From Bacteroidota bacterium (GTDB taxonomy: Bacteria; Bacteroidota; Bacteroidia; Chitinophagales; Chitinophagaceae): a stretch of 33,805 nt of DNA. The DNA lies in the NCBI GenBank assembly GCA_029573235.1, contig JAKQGX010000025.1, forward strand, positions 1 through 33,805, read 5' to 3'. This document shows positions 26,351 to 33,805 of the stretch, one piece after another; positions within the stretch are counted from its first letter, which is position 1; each line of letters starts with the position of its first letter. The notes under the pieces were generated by a model. That model was not told the origin of the DNA and did not search any database. It worked only from the letters and a program-made list of their open reading frames with translations. The translations under genes and the position numbers were made by a program.

Positions 26351-28591
26351 ATGCGATATACATCCCGTACTATTGTCTTATTACTGATAACCCTTGTAGC
26401 TACTGCACAGCAAAGCGCCTGGGCACAACGTCAGAAAAAACATCGTGAGCCGGCCATAAGCATCTATAATGTGGATACTTTAATCAAGCCGATTCCTATT
26501 CAACGCAGCCTTTGGCATTCGAAGATTGATAAGGCACAACGCGGCGTAGATGTTTCGGATGGGCAAGTGGATGGTATGGTTTACTACGGTGAAGACGAGC
26601 GCATGACGGAAGTACTCACCCATGCCATGCTGAAGGACATCGACCAAATACAAACCATGATAGAGAACCTTCCGTTTCCTCCATCTGCGCAAACGGATAA
26701 TTCTGAAATGCAAACTAAAATTCGCTACCTCAGTGCATTGAATGAATTGCTTCGGGCTTATAATAACGATACCAAAGTGGATCCAATTTTTTACAGAAAT
26801 GTAGTGGAAAACTTTAAAGCCCTTGTAATAGCACGCCAAGAGAACAGATTAGAAGCTTTTGTAAAAGACAATACAACATTGGTAACCTTAGCCAATAACG
26901 ATTTGCTGGAAGGGTATCCACAAGTACGTGAATACCTTTTTACGGAGTTGGGGAAGAAGGAGCCGTTGGTAATGATTAAACGATTGAGTGAATTTGCCAA
27001 ATACACGTTTGCCGATGAAACAGTGAAAAACGCTGCCCCATTAGTTCCTAATGAAATTTATAATTATGCCTCTTCCAGCAACCCTAACTTGAGTTGGGCA
27101 ATCAGAAGAAATACCGACCCCTTGGTACAAACCATTGTGAAGATCTCGCAAGAGTCAACTTCACCGTTGAAGGCAATGGCATTTTTGAATGATATCTATG
27201 CCAAAAAACTAACTATTGCGGAGGTTGACAAGATTACTTCCAACCAGGATTTGTTTTATAAAAACTTGGTTCGTTTAAAAGTAGAAAACCCATCATTGGG
27301 CAACAAAACCCTCACGGACGAAATACAATATCGGGGACTGAAGTATGTGCGTGATATGAACGACCTGCACGAAGAAGCAGAGAAAGTTCGTTTCAAATGC
27401 ATTGATGGTTTTTCGCCTGTGCAACTCTATTTTATCATGGTGTATGGTCAAGATGAAATATACACCAGTAGCTTTTTAGGCACTTTCAAAAGGATGATAG
27501 AGCGCATGGGCGCCACGAAGGGCGACCAAATTCTCGATTCGGTACACTATGATAAATTCCGCACCTTCATTCGTATGTGTGCCGGTTATAACACCCTCAG
27601 CACGTTTTTAACTACGATTGATGAGCAAAAGAAAATTCAATTAATGAAAGACTTTATTGCCAATTTAGGAGAAGGAAAGGATGATGAATTGGAAGATGCC
27701 GTTGATGTGGCAGATGCCTTAGGCAGTATCAATGATTCGGTATTGATGAGTTTTCTGCAAAAAGAAGTAAAAGCCAATTATGAGCTTTCGTACAAAAACA
27801 AAAGTAAGAAGGGCATGAAAGTATATGCTTTGCTGGCAACGCTTTCGGATGGTTTAAAAGCAAGTGATAACGAGTCGGTGATGGAGCAACAGTCGCAAGC
27901 ATTGAACTTGCCACCTATTAACATGGTGCGCTATCAAAGCCTCGACAACGATTCGGCAGCTACCGTTTACCAACAGTTTTTCTTTTATGGAGATGAAGAT
28001 GGCAAAATGTCGTACAATAGTTTTTTGACTAATTTTAAAGATGGGAAATGGAAAATTACACCTTCTACCTATTGGACAACGATTACTTCTACATCCGAAA
28101 AACCGGTAACTATTTTTGCCAATCTCCCTCTTACAGAGCCGCAAGACGAAGAAGCTCAAAAGAAGTTGGCGGAATACCTGTCAGCGCAGCAGATATATCC
28201 TTCTATCATTGTACACCGTGGACATAGCTACCATTTGCCCACTACTATTGATGGACTAACCAAGAATACACGCATCGTTATGTTAGGCTCCTGTGGTGGT
28301 TATCACAACCTCGGAAAGGTGCTGGATAAATCGCCGGATGCTCATATCATTTCGTCAAAGCAAGTAGGTGCCATGGCTATCAACGAACCAATTATCAAAG
28401 CCATCAACAATAGGTTGTTAGAAGGTAAGGATATTGATTGGATTAATATGTGGAAAGATCTGTCAGTATTCTTCTCTACCAAAACGGCTGCACAAAAAAA
28501 CCTATTTAATGACTACGTGCCACCTCACAAAAATTTAGGTGCCATATTTATTAAAGCCTACAGAAGACTGACGGCTGAAGAGAATTTATAG
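26351..28591 (+). CDS. Large exported protein of unknown function with caspase-clan-like C-terminus
   Basis: I do not recognise this 746-residue protein as a named family. A signal peptide (1-25, ending QSAWAQ) shows it is exported. About 35-590 is largely alpha-helical with no motif I can name. The C-terminus looks like a clan CD cysteine peptidase fold: a strand ending in His (YPSIIVHRGHSYHL, H622 and H625), then a strand ending in Cys (TRIVMLGSCGGYHNL, C648), then ISSKQVGAMAINEPIIKAINNRLL, like the strand-loop-helix after the Cys in CHAT/separase proteins. Peptidase activity is inference; H625 or H622 with C648 would form the dyad. The stop precedes rnpB by about 55 bases. It follows glyA at 171 bases, with no convincing promoter seen in the gap. 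Confidence 0.85.
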   Translation: MRYTSRTIVLLLITLVATAQQSAWAQRQKKHREPAISIYNVDTLIKPIPIQRSLWHSKIDKAQRGVDVSDGQVDGMVYYGEDERMTEVLTHAMLKDIDQIQTMIENLPFPPSAQTDNSEMQTKIRYLSALNELLRAYNNDTKVDPIFYRNVVENFKALVIARQENRLEAFVKDNTTLVTLANNDLLEGYPQVREYLFTELGKKEPLVMIKRLSEFAKYTFADETVKNAAPLVPNEIYNYASSSNPNLSWAIRRNTDPLVQTIVKISQESTSPLKAMAFLNDIYAKKLTIAEVDKITSNQDLFYKNLVRLKVENPSLGNKTLTDEIQYRGLKYVRDMNDLHEEAEKVRFKCIDGFSPVQLYFIMVYGQDEIYTSSFLGTFKRMIERMGATKGDQILDSVHYDKFRTFIRMCAGYNTLSTFLTTIDEQKKIQLMKDFIANLGEGKDDELEDAVDVADALGSINDSVLMSFLQKEVKANYELSYKNKSKKGMKVYALLATLSDGLKASDNESVMEQQSQALNLPPINMVRYQSLDNDSAATVYQQFFFYGDEDGKMSYNSFLTNFKDGKWKITPSTYWTTITSTSEKPVTIFANLPLTEPQDEEAQKKLAEYLSAQQIYPSIIVHRGHSYHLPTTIDGLTKNTRIVMLGSCGGYHNLGKVLDKSPDAHIISSKQVGAMAINEPIIKAINNRLLEGKDIDWINMWKDLSVFFSTKTAAQKNLFNDYVPPHKNLGAIFIKAYRRLTAEENL

Positions 28592-28635
28592 TGTGCATCA
28601 TCAGTTGGCATGACATCAAGGCACCGATATTATTG

Positions 28636-28643
28636 TACTTTTG
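28636..28643 (+). promoter_or_regulatory. Promoter -7 element of rnpB
   Basis: TACTTTTG, a full match to TAnnTTTG, ends a few bases before the start of the P1 stem. That agrees with a transcript beginning at about 28645-28650. No good -33 element was found. Confidence 0.55.
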
Positions 28644-28644
28644 C

Positions 28645-29009
28645 AAAACTACAAATGGGATTGTCGCAACACCGTAATAGGTATTGAGGAAAGTCCGGAC
28701 AGCACAGAGCAACACACCATCTAACGGATGGGTAGTTAGCAGTAACTAACAGATAGTGCCACAGAAAATAACCGCCTTCGGGTAAGGGTGAAAATGTAGG
28801 GTAAGAGCCTACGCAAAGATTCGGTAACGAATAGTTGGGGTAAACCTTGTGTGCTGAAATGTCAAATAAGTAAACGCTTGAGGGTGGCTCGCCCGATGTT
28901 TATGGGTTGACAGATAGACGGTGTCAGCAATGGCACTGCGAGATAAATGGCAATCGCTCATGGCAACATGAGGCACAGAATCCGGCTTATACATTTGTAG
29001 TTTTTTTTT
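28645..29009 (+). ncRNA. rnpB: RNase P RNA (bacterial type A)
   Basis: The catalytic RNA of RNase P, which cuts 5' leaders from tRNA precursors. Diagnostic segments are GAGGAAAGTCCGGAC (28686-28700), the 5' side of the conserved core; GGTAAGAGCCTACG in the middle (near 28800-28813); GGTAAACC further on (near 28840); and ACAGAATCCGGCTTAT (28975-28990), the 3' side of P4 and the core. The 5' end (28645-28657, AAAACTACAAATG) pairs over 13 bases with the 3' end (28992-29004, CATTTGTAGTTTT) to make P1, directly followed by more T. The ends are given from P1 and are approximate to a few bases; the mature RNA may start about 28648 and end about 29000. Confidence 0.95.
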
Positions 29010-29092
29010 GAAAAGCATTGGAGACGTATTCGATGCTTTTCTTTTTAATACTAACGAATATTATTACATACTTACTTGTTTTTTTACAACTA

Positions 29093-31528
29093 ATGAAACA
29101 CATATTCTCCTTTTTACTCGCAACTGTATTTTTTATAGGCACCATGAAAGCTTTGGCTCAAAAATCAGGCATGATAAGCGGCACTATCAGAGACAAGCAT
29201 ACGCAAGAGCTATTGCCCGGAGTGATGGTAATAGCAAAGGGGAGTGATACGCTTTCTGCCCAATCAGACGAAAATGGTGTCTTTCAAATAAAGGCACCGG
29301 TAGGCAAATACACTATTGAAGCCATGATGATGGGATACCAAACATCATATATCTATAATGTAGTGCTTAACTCCGGTAATGCACAAATCAGAAGTATCGA
29401 ATTGCAAGAAGAAGCCAGTCACTTGAAGGAAGTAGTCATTAACCAATCGCGATCGGTGCGGGCAACCGACATGGTAACACCACTTGCGACACAAAGGCTC
29501 TCTGCTGAAGAAATAAAGATTAATCCGGGAGGCAATTTCGATGTGTCAAAAGTTATTCAAGTACTGCCGGGTGTAGGTGGCGGCACAACGCCCAATAGAA
29601 ATGATATAGTGGTGCGTGGTGGTGGACCCAGTGAGAATGTGTATTATTTAGATGGGATTGAGATTCCGGTACTCAACCATTTTCAAACACAAGGTGCCAG
29701 TGGTGGGGCTACCGGTATCGTCAATGTATCTTTTATTAATGATGTACAGCTTACTTCATCCGCCTTCGACAGTCGATATGACAATGCATTGGCCGCAACC
29801 ATTGTCATCCAACAACGCAATGGAAATCCTGATAAACTGAGTGGCAACTTCCGCTTGTCGGGTAGCGAAATGGCATTAACAACAGAAGGACCTTTGAGCA
29901 AACGAACTACTTTTTTAGCCTCTGCCAGACGGTCGTATTTGCAGTTTCTTTTCAGTATGTTGGATTTGCCTATTCGCCCCGATTATTGGGATTTTCAATA
30001 CAAAATCAACCATAAACTCAATAAAAAAACGGAGTTGAATTTTATTGGAATTGGAGCAATTGACAACTTTAAAATGGCTGTACCTAAAAATGCCGATGCT
30101 GAAAACGAATACATCATTCGCGCTAATCCTTTAATCAACCAATGGAACTATACGGTGGGCGGCACCTTGAAGCACTTGATGCAGCGAGGATATTATACAG
30201 TAGCATTGAGTAGAAATATGTTTTCTAATAATGCAATACGATATGAAAACAATACCACAAAATCGGGAGCTACCTTGTTTCGTTTAAAAAGCAATGAAAT
30301 AGAAAACAAACTTCGCGTAGATGTGCATCAATTTGTAAAAGGATGGAAATATTCATTTGGAGTAGAAGGACAGCGGGTGGAGTATGATGCTAATATTATG
30401 AACACCATCGCCCCTGCTGTATTGGATAGCAATCACCAAACCGTTCGCCCTGCAATAGTCGTATCGCAACAATCCGCTATTCAGTTTTTCAAATGGGGTG
30501 CTTATGGACATGCCAGCAAATATTTTTTCAACAATAAGTTATTGCTATCGGGTGGCATCCGTACCAGTATGAATTCCTATACCACATCCGGATGGAATCC
30601 GCTAAAGACGCTCTCTCCAAGGTTTTCGCTGGCATATAATATCAATGATCATTGGAACCTTTCGGCATCGGTAGGCAGCTATTTCAAGCTCCCGTCTTAT
30701 ACGGCTTTGGGTTATAAAGATACTTCCGGTGTCTTGGTCAATCAGTCGTTGCAATACATGAATGCAACACACTACACCATCGGTACGCAGTATATTCCTC
30801 GCAACGATTTGCGGTTTACATTGGAAGCATTTTATAAAAACTATTCCCATTACCCCGTGTCATTAACCAACGGTGTTTCTTTTGCTAATATCGGCACCGA
30901 TTACTCCGCAGTAGGCAATGATAGCTATGCTTCTATCGGGAAGGGACGTGTATATGGTGTAGAGTTGTATGCCCAACAAAATTTTGTAAAGAACATTTTT
31001 TACCTCGTGAGCGCCACCTTTGTCCGCTCTTCTTTTTCCGGAATAGATGGTCGGTATCATCCTTCTACCTGGGACTACGGCTATTTACTATCTACCACCC
31101 TTGGTTATAAATTTAAACGAAATATTGACTTGGGTTTGAAGTATCGCATTGCTGGAGGGCAGCCCTATACACCCTTTGATATGGCAGCATCTACTGCTAT
31201 GTACATGACTACCGGTACCGGTGTGTATGATTATTCGCAGTTGAACAGCAAGCGTCTTCCAATGTTTCAACAACTGGATTTACGCATCGATAAGAAATTT
31301 AATTTTCGAAAAACGAGCTTAGGACTGTATCTGGATTTTCAAAACCTGCTGATGTATAAGACCCCTAACATGCCACGGTTTACCTTTATGCGCAATGAAG
31401 ATAATAGTGGATTTGCAACTACTGATGGACAACCTTTGGCTACCGATGGCAGCAACGCTATACCGGTTGTGCTGATGCAGCGCTCCGCCAATGTTGTTCC
31501 CACTATTGGATGTGTGTTTGAGTTTTAA
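29093..31528 (+). CDS. TonB-dependent outer membrane receptor
   Basis: An 811-residue outer-membrane receptor with a signal peptide (MKHIFSFLLATVFFIGTMKALAQ). A carboxypeptidase-regulatory-like domain follows (about 25-105, GMISGTIRDKHTQELLPGVMV), typical of Bacteroidota receptors. The plug has the conserved NPGGNFDVSKVIQVLPGVGGG and VVRGGGPSENVYYLDGIEIP motifs. The rest is a 22-stranded barrel, ending in aromatic GCVFEF as outer-membrane proteins do. No SusD partner is adjacent, so it is not a SusCD pair, and the ligand (siderophore, vitamin, peptide) cannot be told. An upstream extension to 29018 would disrupt the signal peptide, so ATG 29093 is used. It follows rnpB. Confidence 0.93.
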   Translation: MKHIFSFLLATVFFIGTMKALAQKSGMISGTIRDKHTQELLPGVMVIAKGSDTLSAQSDENGVFQIKAPVGKYTIEAMMMGYQTSYIYNVVLNSGNAQIRSIELQEEASHLKEVVINQSRSVRATDMVTPLATQRLSAEEIKINPGGNFDVSKVIQVLPGVGGGTTPNRNDIVVRGGGPSENVYYLDGIEIPVLNHFQTQGASGGATGIVNVSFINDVQLTSSAFDSRYDNALAATIVIQQRNGNPDKLSGNFRLSGSEMALTTEGPLSKRTTFLASARRSYLQFLFSMLDLPIRPDYWDFQYKINHKLNKKTELNFIGIGAIDNFKMAVPKNADAENEYIIRANPLINQWNYTVGGTLKHLMQRGYYTVALSRNMFSNNAIRYENNTTKSGATLFRLKSNEIENKLRVDVHQFVKGWKYSFGVEGQRVEYDANIMNTIAPAVLDSNHQTVRPAIVVSQQSAIQFFKWGAYGHASKYFFNNKLLLSGGIRTSMNSYTTSGWNPLKTLSPRFSLAYNINDHWNLSASVGSYFKLPSYTALGYKDTSGVLVNQSLQYMNATHYTIGTQYIPRNDLRFTLEAFYKNYSHYPVSLTNGVSFANIGTDYSAVGNDSYASIGKGRVYGVELYAQQNFVKNIFYLVSATFVRSSFSGIDGRYHPSTWDYGYLLSTTLGYKFKRNIDLGLKYRIAGGQPYTPFDMAASTAMYMTTGTGVYDYSQLNSKRLPMFQQLDLRIDKKFNFRKTSLGLYLDFQNLLMYKTPNMPRFTFMRNEDNSGFATTDGQPLATDGSNAIPVVLMQRSANVVPTIGCVFEF

Positions 31529-31559
31529 GCAAGCAAACTAAGCTCCTGCATTGCGTTGT

Positions 31560-32420
31560 TTATTGATACTCTAAAACGGCATTCATGTAAGCCGGGCATT
31601 TGTATGTTTTGAGTTGGATAGAAAGATGGATGAGCAGCATCATGTATTGATCTTTAGTAGAAGAATTACCCCGCTGTTTTCCAGCTCTGCCTAAAGGATT
31701 GTTGGCGTCAATTTCTATAGAACGATCTTGCAGCACGTAACCGGGATTGGGGTTCTTGGGGTCGGTCGGAAACTTATCGCTACCTACATACGAAGTGCTT
31801 ACGTCATCTATATAATCGGTAAGGGTGAGCCGGTCGGAAATTTCTATCCCTAAGTTCATGCCGGGGCGCAACCAGTATTTAATGCCGACGCCTATTGGGA
31901 AACAGACACTGAAATTGCTATAACTTCTGCCATTAATTCCTGCTTGTTGTCCTTCGGTGCCTAAGGGTCTGAGGTAATATTTTTTGTTGTTGTAAAAGGC
32001 ATAAGGGTTGTAATAAAATGCGCCAATACCACCGGTCAAATAGGGTGTAAAACGACTATCCAATTCACCGGTATGATAGCGGAAGAAATTGAATTCGGCT
32101 TGTATGGATCCCTCGTAAATATTGGTTTGAAAGCTTAGGTTTCTTTTTCTGTTATAAGGGTTCGATGATAGATTGTCGCTATAGCCTAAATGGGTAAATA
32201 GCAAAGAGCCTCTGAGCGAGATGTAGGGGTTGAGATGATACCGTACAAAACCTCCCAATGCCGGACGGATGTATTTAAACCCGTATTCGTCGTTTAAATC
32301 GCCAAAGTATTGGGAAGCACCGGCAGAAAGACCAAACTCTCCGGCGGAATAATAATTCTGTGCACTAGCGGCACTCCAAAAGCAAACGGACAGAAAAACA
32401 GAAGCAACAATTCTTCGCAT
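31560..32420 (-). CDS. DUF6089/PorG-like outer membrane beta-barrel protein
   Basis: A 286-residue exported barrel with a signal peptide (MRRIVASVFLSVCFWSAASAQ). The start of the mature part, YYSAGEFGLSAGASQYFGDLN, followed by RPALGGFVRYHLNPYISLRG, is typical of DUF6089 proteins, a family that includes type IX secretion protein PorG. Alternating strands run to ISDRLTLTDYIDDVSTSYVG. No other T9SS gene is in the window, so a secretion role is only possible. A start three codons upstream (ATG 32429) is equally open; 32420 is preferred because the leader would otherwise be about five bases. It converges with the TonB receptor gene and is divergent from the M28 gene. Confidence 0.83.
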   Translation of the reverse strand: MRRIVASVFLSVCFWSAASAQNYYSAGEFGLSAGASQYFGDLNDEYGFKYIRPALGGFVRYHLNPYISLRGSLLFTHLGYSDNLSSNPYNRKRNLSFQTNIYEGSIQAEFNFFRYHTGELDSRFTPYLTGGIGAFYYNPYAFYNNKKYYLRPLGTEGQQAGINGRSYSNFSVCFPIGVGIKYWLRPGMNLGIEISDRLTLTDYIDDVSTSYVGSDKFPTDPKNPNPGYVLQDRSIEIDANNPLGRAGKQRGNSSTKDQYMMLLIHLSIQLKTYKCPAYMNAVLEYQ

Positions 32421-32440
32421 AAGTGACATTGCAATAACAA

Positions 32441-32448
32441 CAAAAGTA
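32441..32448 (-). promoter_or_regulatory. Promoter -7 element of the PorG-like gene
   Basis: TACTTTTG on the minus strand is a full match to TAnnTTTG. A -33 TTTG is not seen at 19-20 bases. It abuts the GTG start of the possible small lipoprotein on the other strand. Confidence 0.45.
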
Positions 32449-32625
32449 GTGTTTTATTATTGGCTTTGTGGTTTCGTTTTAGTTTGTGTTATGGGATGCA
32501 AAACACAGAAGTCACTTACAACAGAAGGGACCGGTATGTCATCCCTTATTTTAGGGAGCCTGCAAAATATATCAACAACCGGTATTATTTTTAGCCAAGA
32601 AACAACAAAGGGTGATGCGTATTGA
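32449..32625 (+). CDS. Possible small lipoprotein (58 residues), uncertain
   Basis: An open frame from GTG 32449 to TGA 32625 would encode a 58-residue peptide starting MFYYWLCGFVLVCVMGCKTQ. The hydrophobic run ending VMGC followed by Lys and Thr resembles a lipoprotein signal with a lipobox Cys. The mature part (about 41 residues, KTQKSLTTEGTGMSSLILGS...) matches no family I know. An overlapping second frame (ATG 32495-32593) is also open for 32 residues, and a minus-strand frame too, so chance cannot be excluded. It lies 60 bases before the M28 peptidase gene and overlaps the divergent promoter of the PorG-like gene. Confidence 0.3.
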   Translation: MFYYWLCGFVLVCVMGCKTQKSLTTEGTGMSSLILGSLQNISTTGIIFSQETTKGDAY

Positions 32626-32685
32626 AATGGGATCTCATCACTGTTTTGTAAAACGTTTCTATAGCTTTTACCGACAATTATTTTC

Positions 32686-33805
32686 ATGAAATCTTTTTTT
32701 CAAATTATCGCATTCCTATTGGTAGCTTCTGTGGCAACAGCGCAATCAGACTCCCTTCAATTCAGAAAAATAGCGGATGAAATCATGCTTCACGGCACGT
32801 GCTACGACAACCTACGGGAATTATGCCATACAATAGGACATCGTTTGTCCGGCTCGCCACAGGCTGCAAAAGCGGTACAATGGGGCAAGGTAACATTAGC
32901 CGCACTACAACCGGATAGTGTTTGGTTGCAACCGGTGACGGTGCCAGTTTGGCATCGGGGTAAAGAAAGTTTACAGATAAAATTTTCAGGAAGTAGTGCG
33001 TATGAAAAAATCAGAATGTTGTCGCTTGGCAACTCAGAAGGTACGCAAGGAAAAGTATTGTCAGCGCCCATCTTGATGGTCAATAGTCCCGAAGAACTCA
33101 AGGCACTGGCACCTTCTGCTGCAAAAGGAAAAATAATATTCTTCAACAACCCATTTCCGCAAGAGATGATTCAAACCTTCCAAGGTTATGGACATACGGC
33201 TCGCTACCGAACCGTGGCACCCAATATGGCTTCTTACAAAGGCGCAGTGGGCATTATCATTCGTTCTGTTTCTACCGGATTGGATGATGAACCGCACACC
33301 GGAGCGATGCGTTATGCCGATAGTGTGAAGAAAATTCCGGCAGTTGCAATTGGTAATACATCAGCGGACAGATTAGCAAAGGCTTGTAGCGAAGGGACAG
33401 TTTTGGCTAAGTTGCAAAGTGAATGCACCATGAAGGGGACAGCCACTTCCTATAATGTTATTGCAGAAATAAGGGGCAGCGAAAAGCCGAATGAAATAGT
33501 GTTAGTCGGTGGGCATTTGGATAGTTGGGATGTAGGCGAAGGGGCTCATGATGATGGTGCAGGTATTACGCAGTCTATAGAAGTGATTCGCACGTTTAAA
33601 GCACTAAAATGGAGGCCCAAACGTACCATTCGTGCAGTGTTGTTTATGAACGAAGAGAACGGCATGAAAGGAGGATTAGCCTATGCCGATAGTGCCAAAG
33701 CTAAAAAGGAAAAACATATTCTTGCCATAGAGAGTGATGCCGGCGGATTTTCTCCAAGAGGTTTGGGCACAGAGATGGATCCCGAAAAAAGAAAAATAAT
33801 TAAAA
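32686..33805 (+). CDS. Secreted M28 family zinc aminopeptidase/carboxypeptidase, cut by window end
   Basis: The open frame from ATG 32686 gives 373 residues and runs off the window. A signal peptide (MKSFFQIIAFLLVASVATAQ) shows export. The N-terminal part (20-120) and a PA-like insertion (about 125-245, VLSAPILMVNSPEELKAL ... IPAVAIGNTSA) precede an M28 catalytic domain with the zinc-site motifs GGHLDSWD (H277, D279), HDDGAG (bridging D289), MNEENG (catalytic E323, ligand E324) and ESDAGG (D351). This layout matches the plasma glutamate carboxypeptidase-like subgroup, which removes terminal residues from small peptides. The last zinc-binding His would lie beyond the window. It probably degrades peptides in the periplasm or outside the cell. 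Confidence 0.93.
   Translation, partial: MKSFFQIIAFLLVASVATAQSDSLQFRKIADEIMLHGTCYDNLRELCHTIGHRLSGSPQAAKAVQWGKVTLAALQPDSVWLQPVTVPVWHRGKESLQIKFSGSSAYEKIRMLSLGNSEGTQGKVLSAPILMVNSPEELKALAPSAAKGKIIFFNNPFPQEMIQTFQGYGHTARYRTVAPNMASYKGAVGIIIRSVSTGLDDEPHTGAMRYADSVKKIPAVAIGNTSADRLAKACSEGTVLAKLQSECTMKGTATSYNVIAEIRGSEKPNEIVLVGGHLDSWDVGEGAHDDGAGITQSIEVIRTFKALKWRPKRTIRAVLFMNEENGMKGGLAYADSAKAKKEKHILAIESDAGGFSPRGLGTEMDPEKRKIIK

Noticed and set aside
28809-29018. A 69-residue minus-strand frame opposite rnpB
   Set aside because: It is antisense to conserved RNase P RNA segments, which fully explain the sequence.

Overview
The window looks like chromosomal DNA of a member of the Bacteroidota, most likely a Chitinophagaceae-type organism. 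This is inferred from gene content and signals, not from a database search. The supporting signs are Bacteroidota-style promoters (TTTG, about 19 bases, TAnnTTTG), almost no Shine-Dalgarno sequences, a TonB-dependent receptor with an N-terminal carboxypeptidase-regulatory-like domain, a DUF6089/PorG-like barrel, LytS/LytTR signalling and a recognisable RNase P RNA. I see no phage, transposon, CRISPR array, tRNA or rRNA. The order resembles an ordinary core/accessory mixture.

Layout. 1-1500: the edge of a fatty-acid desaturase (minus strand, cut by the window), a GNAT acetyltransferase and a small RlpA-like exported protein with its own terminator. 1560-6150: a DEAD-box RNA helicase with a DbpA-type RNA-binding domain, divergent from queG (epoxyqueuosine reductase), followed by an APC amino-acid permease. 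6280-9120: a tight four-gene operon of a LiaF-like membrane protein, a DUF4288 protein, a LytS-type histidine kinase and a LytTR response regulator. 9160-14060: a minus-strand efflux operon tetR-tolC-hlyD(emrA)-emrB, with two near-identical operator-like palindromes lying inside the tetR promoter. 14127-17803: guaB, a PaaK-like adenylate-forming ligase and a DEDD 3'-5' exonuclease. 17853-20640: a membrane-anchored coiled-coil protein of unknown function and a DUF6600 Trp/Tyr-rich exported protein with a Gln/Arg repeat tail. 20863-26179: glycine/one-carbon metabolism (gcvP and glyA, with similar promoters) enclosing a small lipoprotein and an AhpD-like CxxC protein. 26351-28591: a large exported protein of unknown function whose C-terminus carries a His/Cys signature of clan CD (caspase/separase/gingipain) peptidases. 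28645-29009: rnpB. 29093-33805: a TonB-dependent receptor, a PorG-like barrel, a possible tiny lipoprotein and a secreted M28 peptidase cut by the window end.

The points most worth attention are the unrecognised 746-residue protein with a caspase-clan-like C-terminus, the LiaF/DUF4288/LytS/LytTR operon as a probable envelope-stress circuit, and the double operator in the efflux-operon promoter. Gene starts were moved downstream where the longest reading frame began upstream of an obvious signal peptide or family start.
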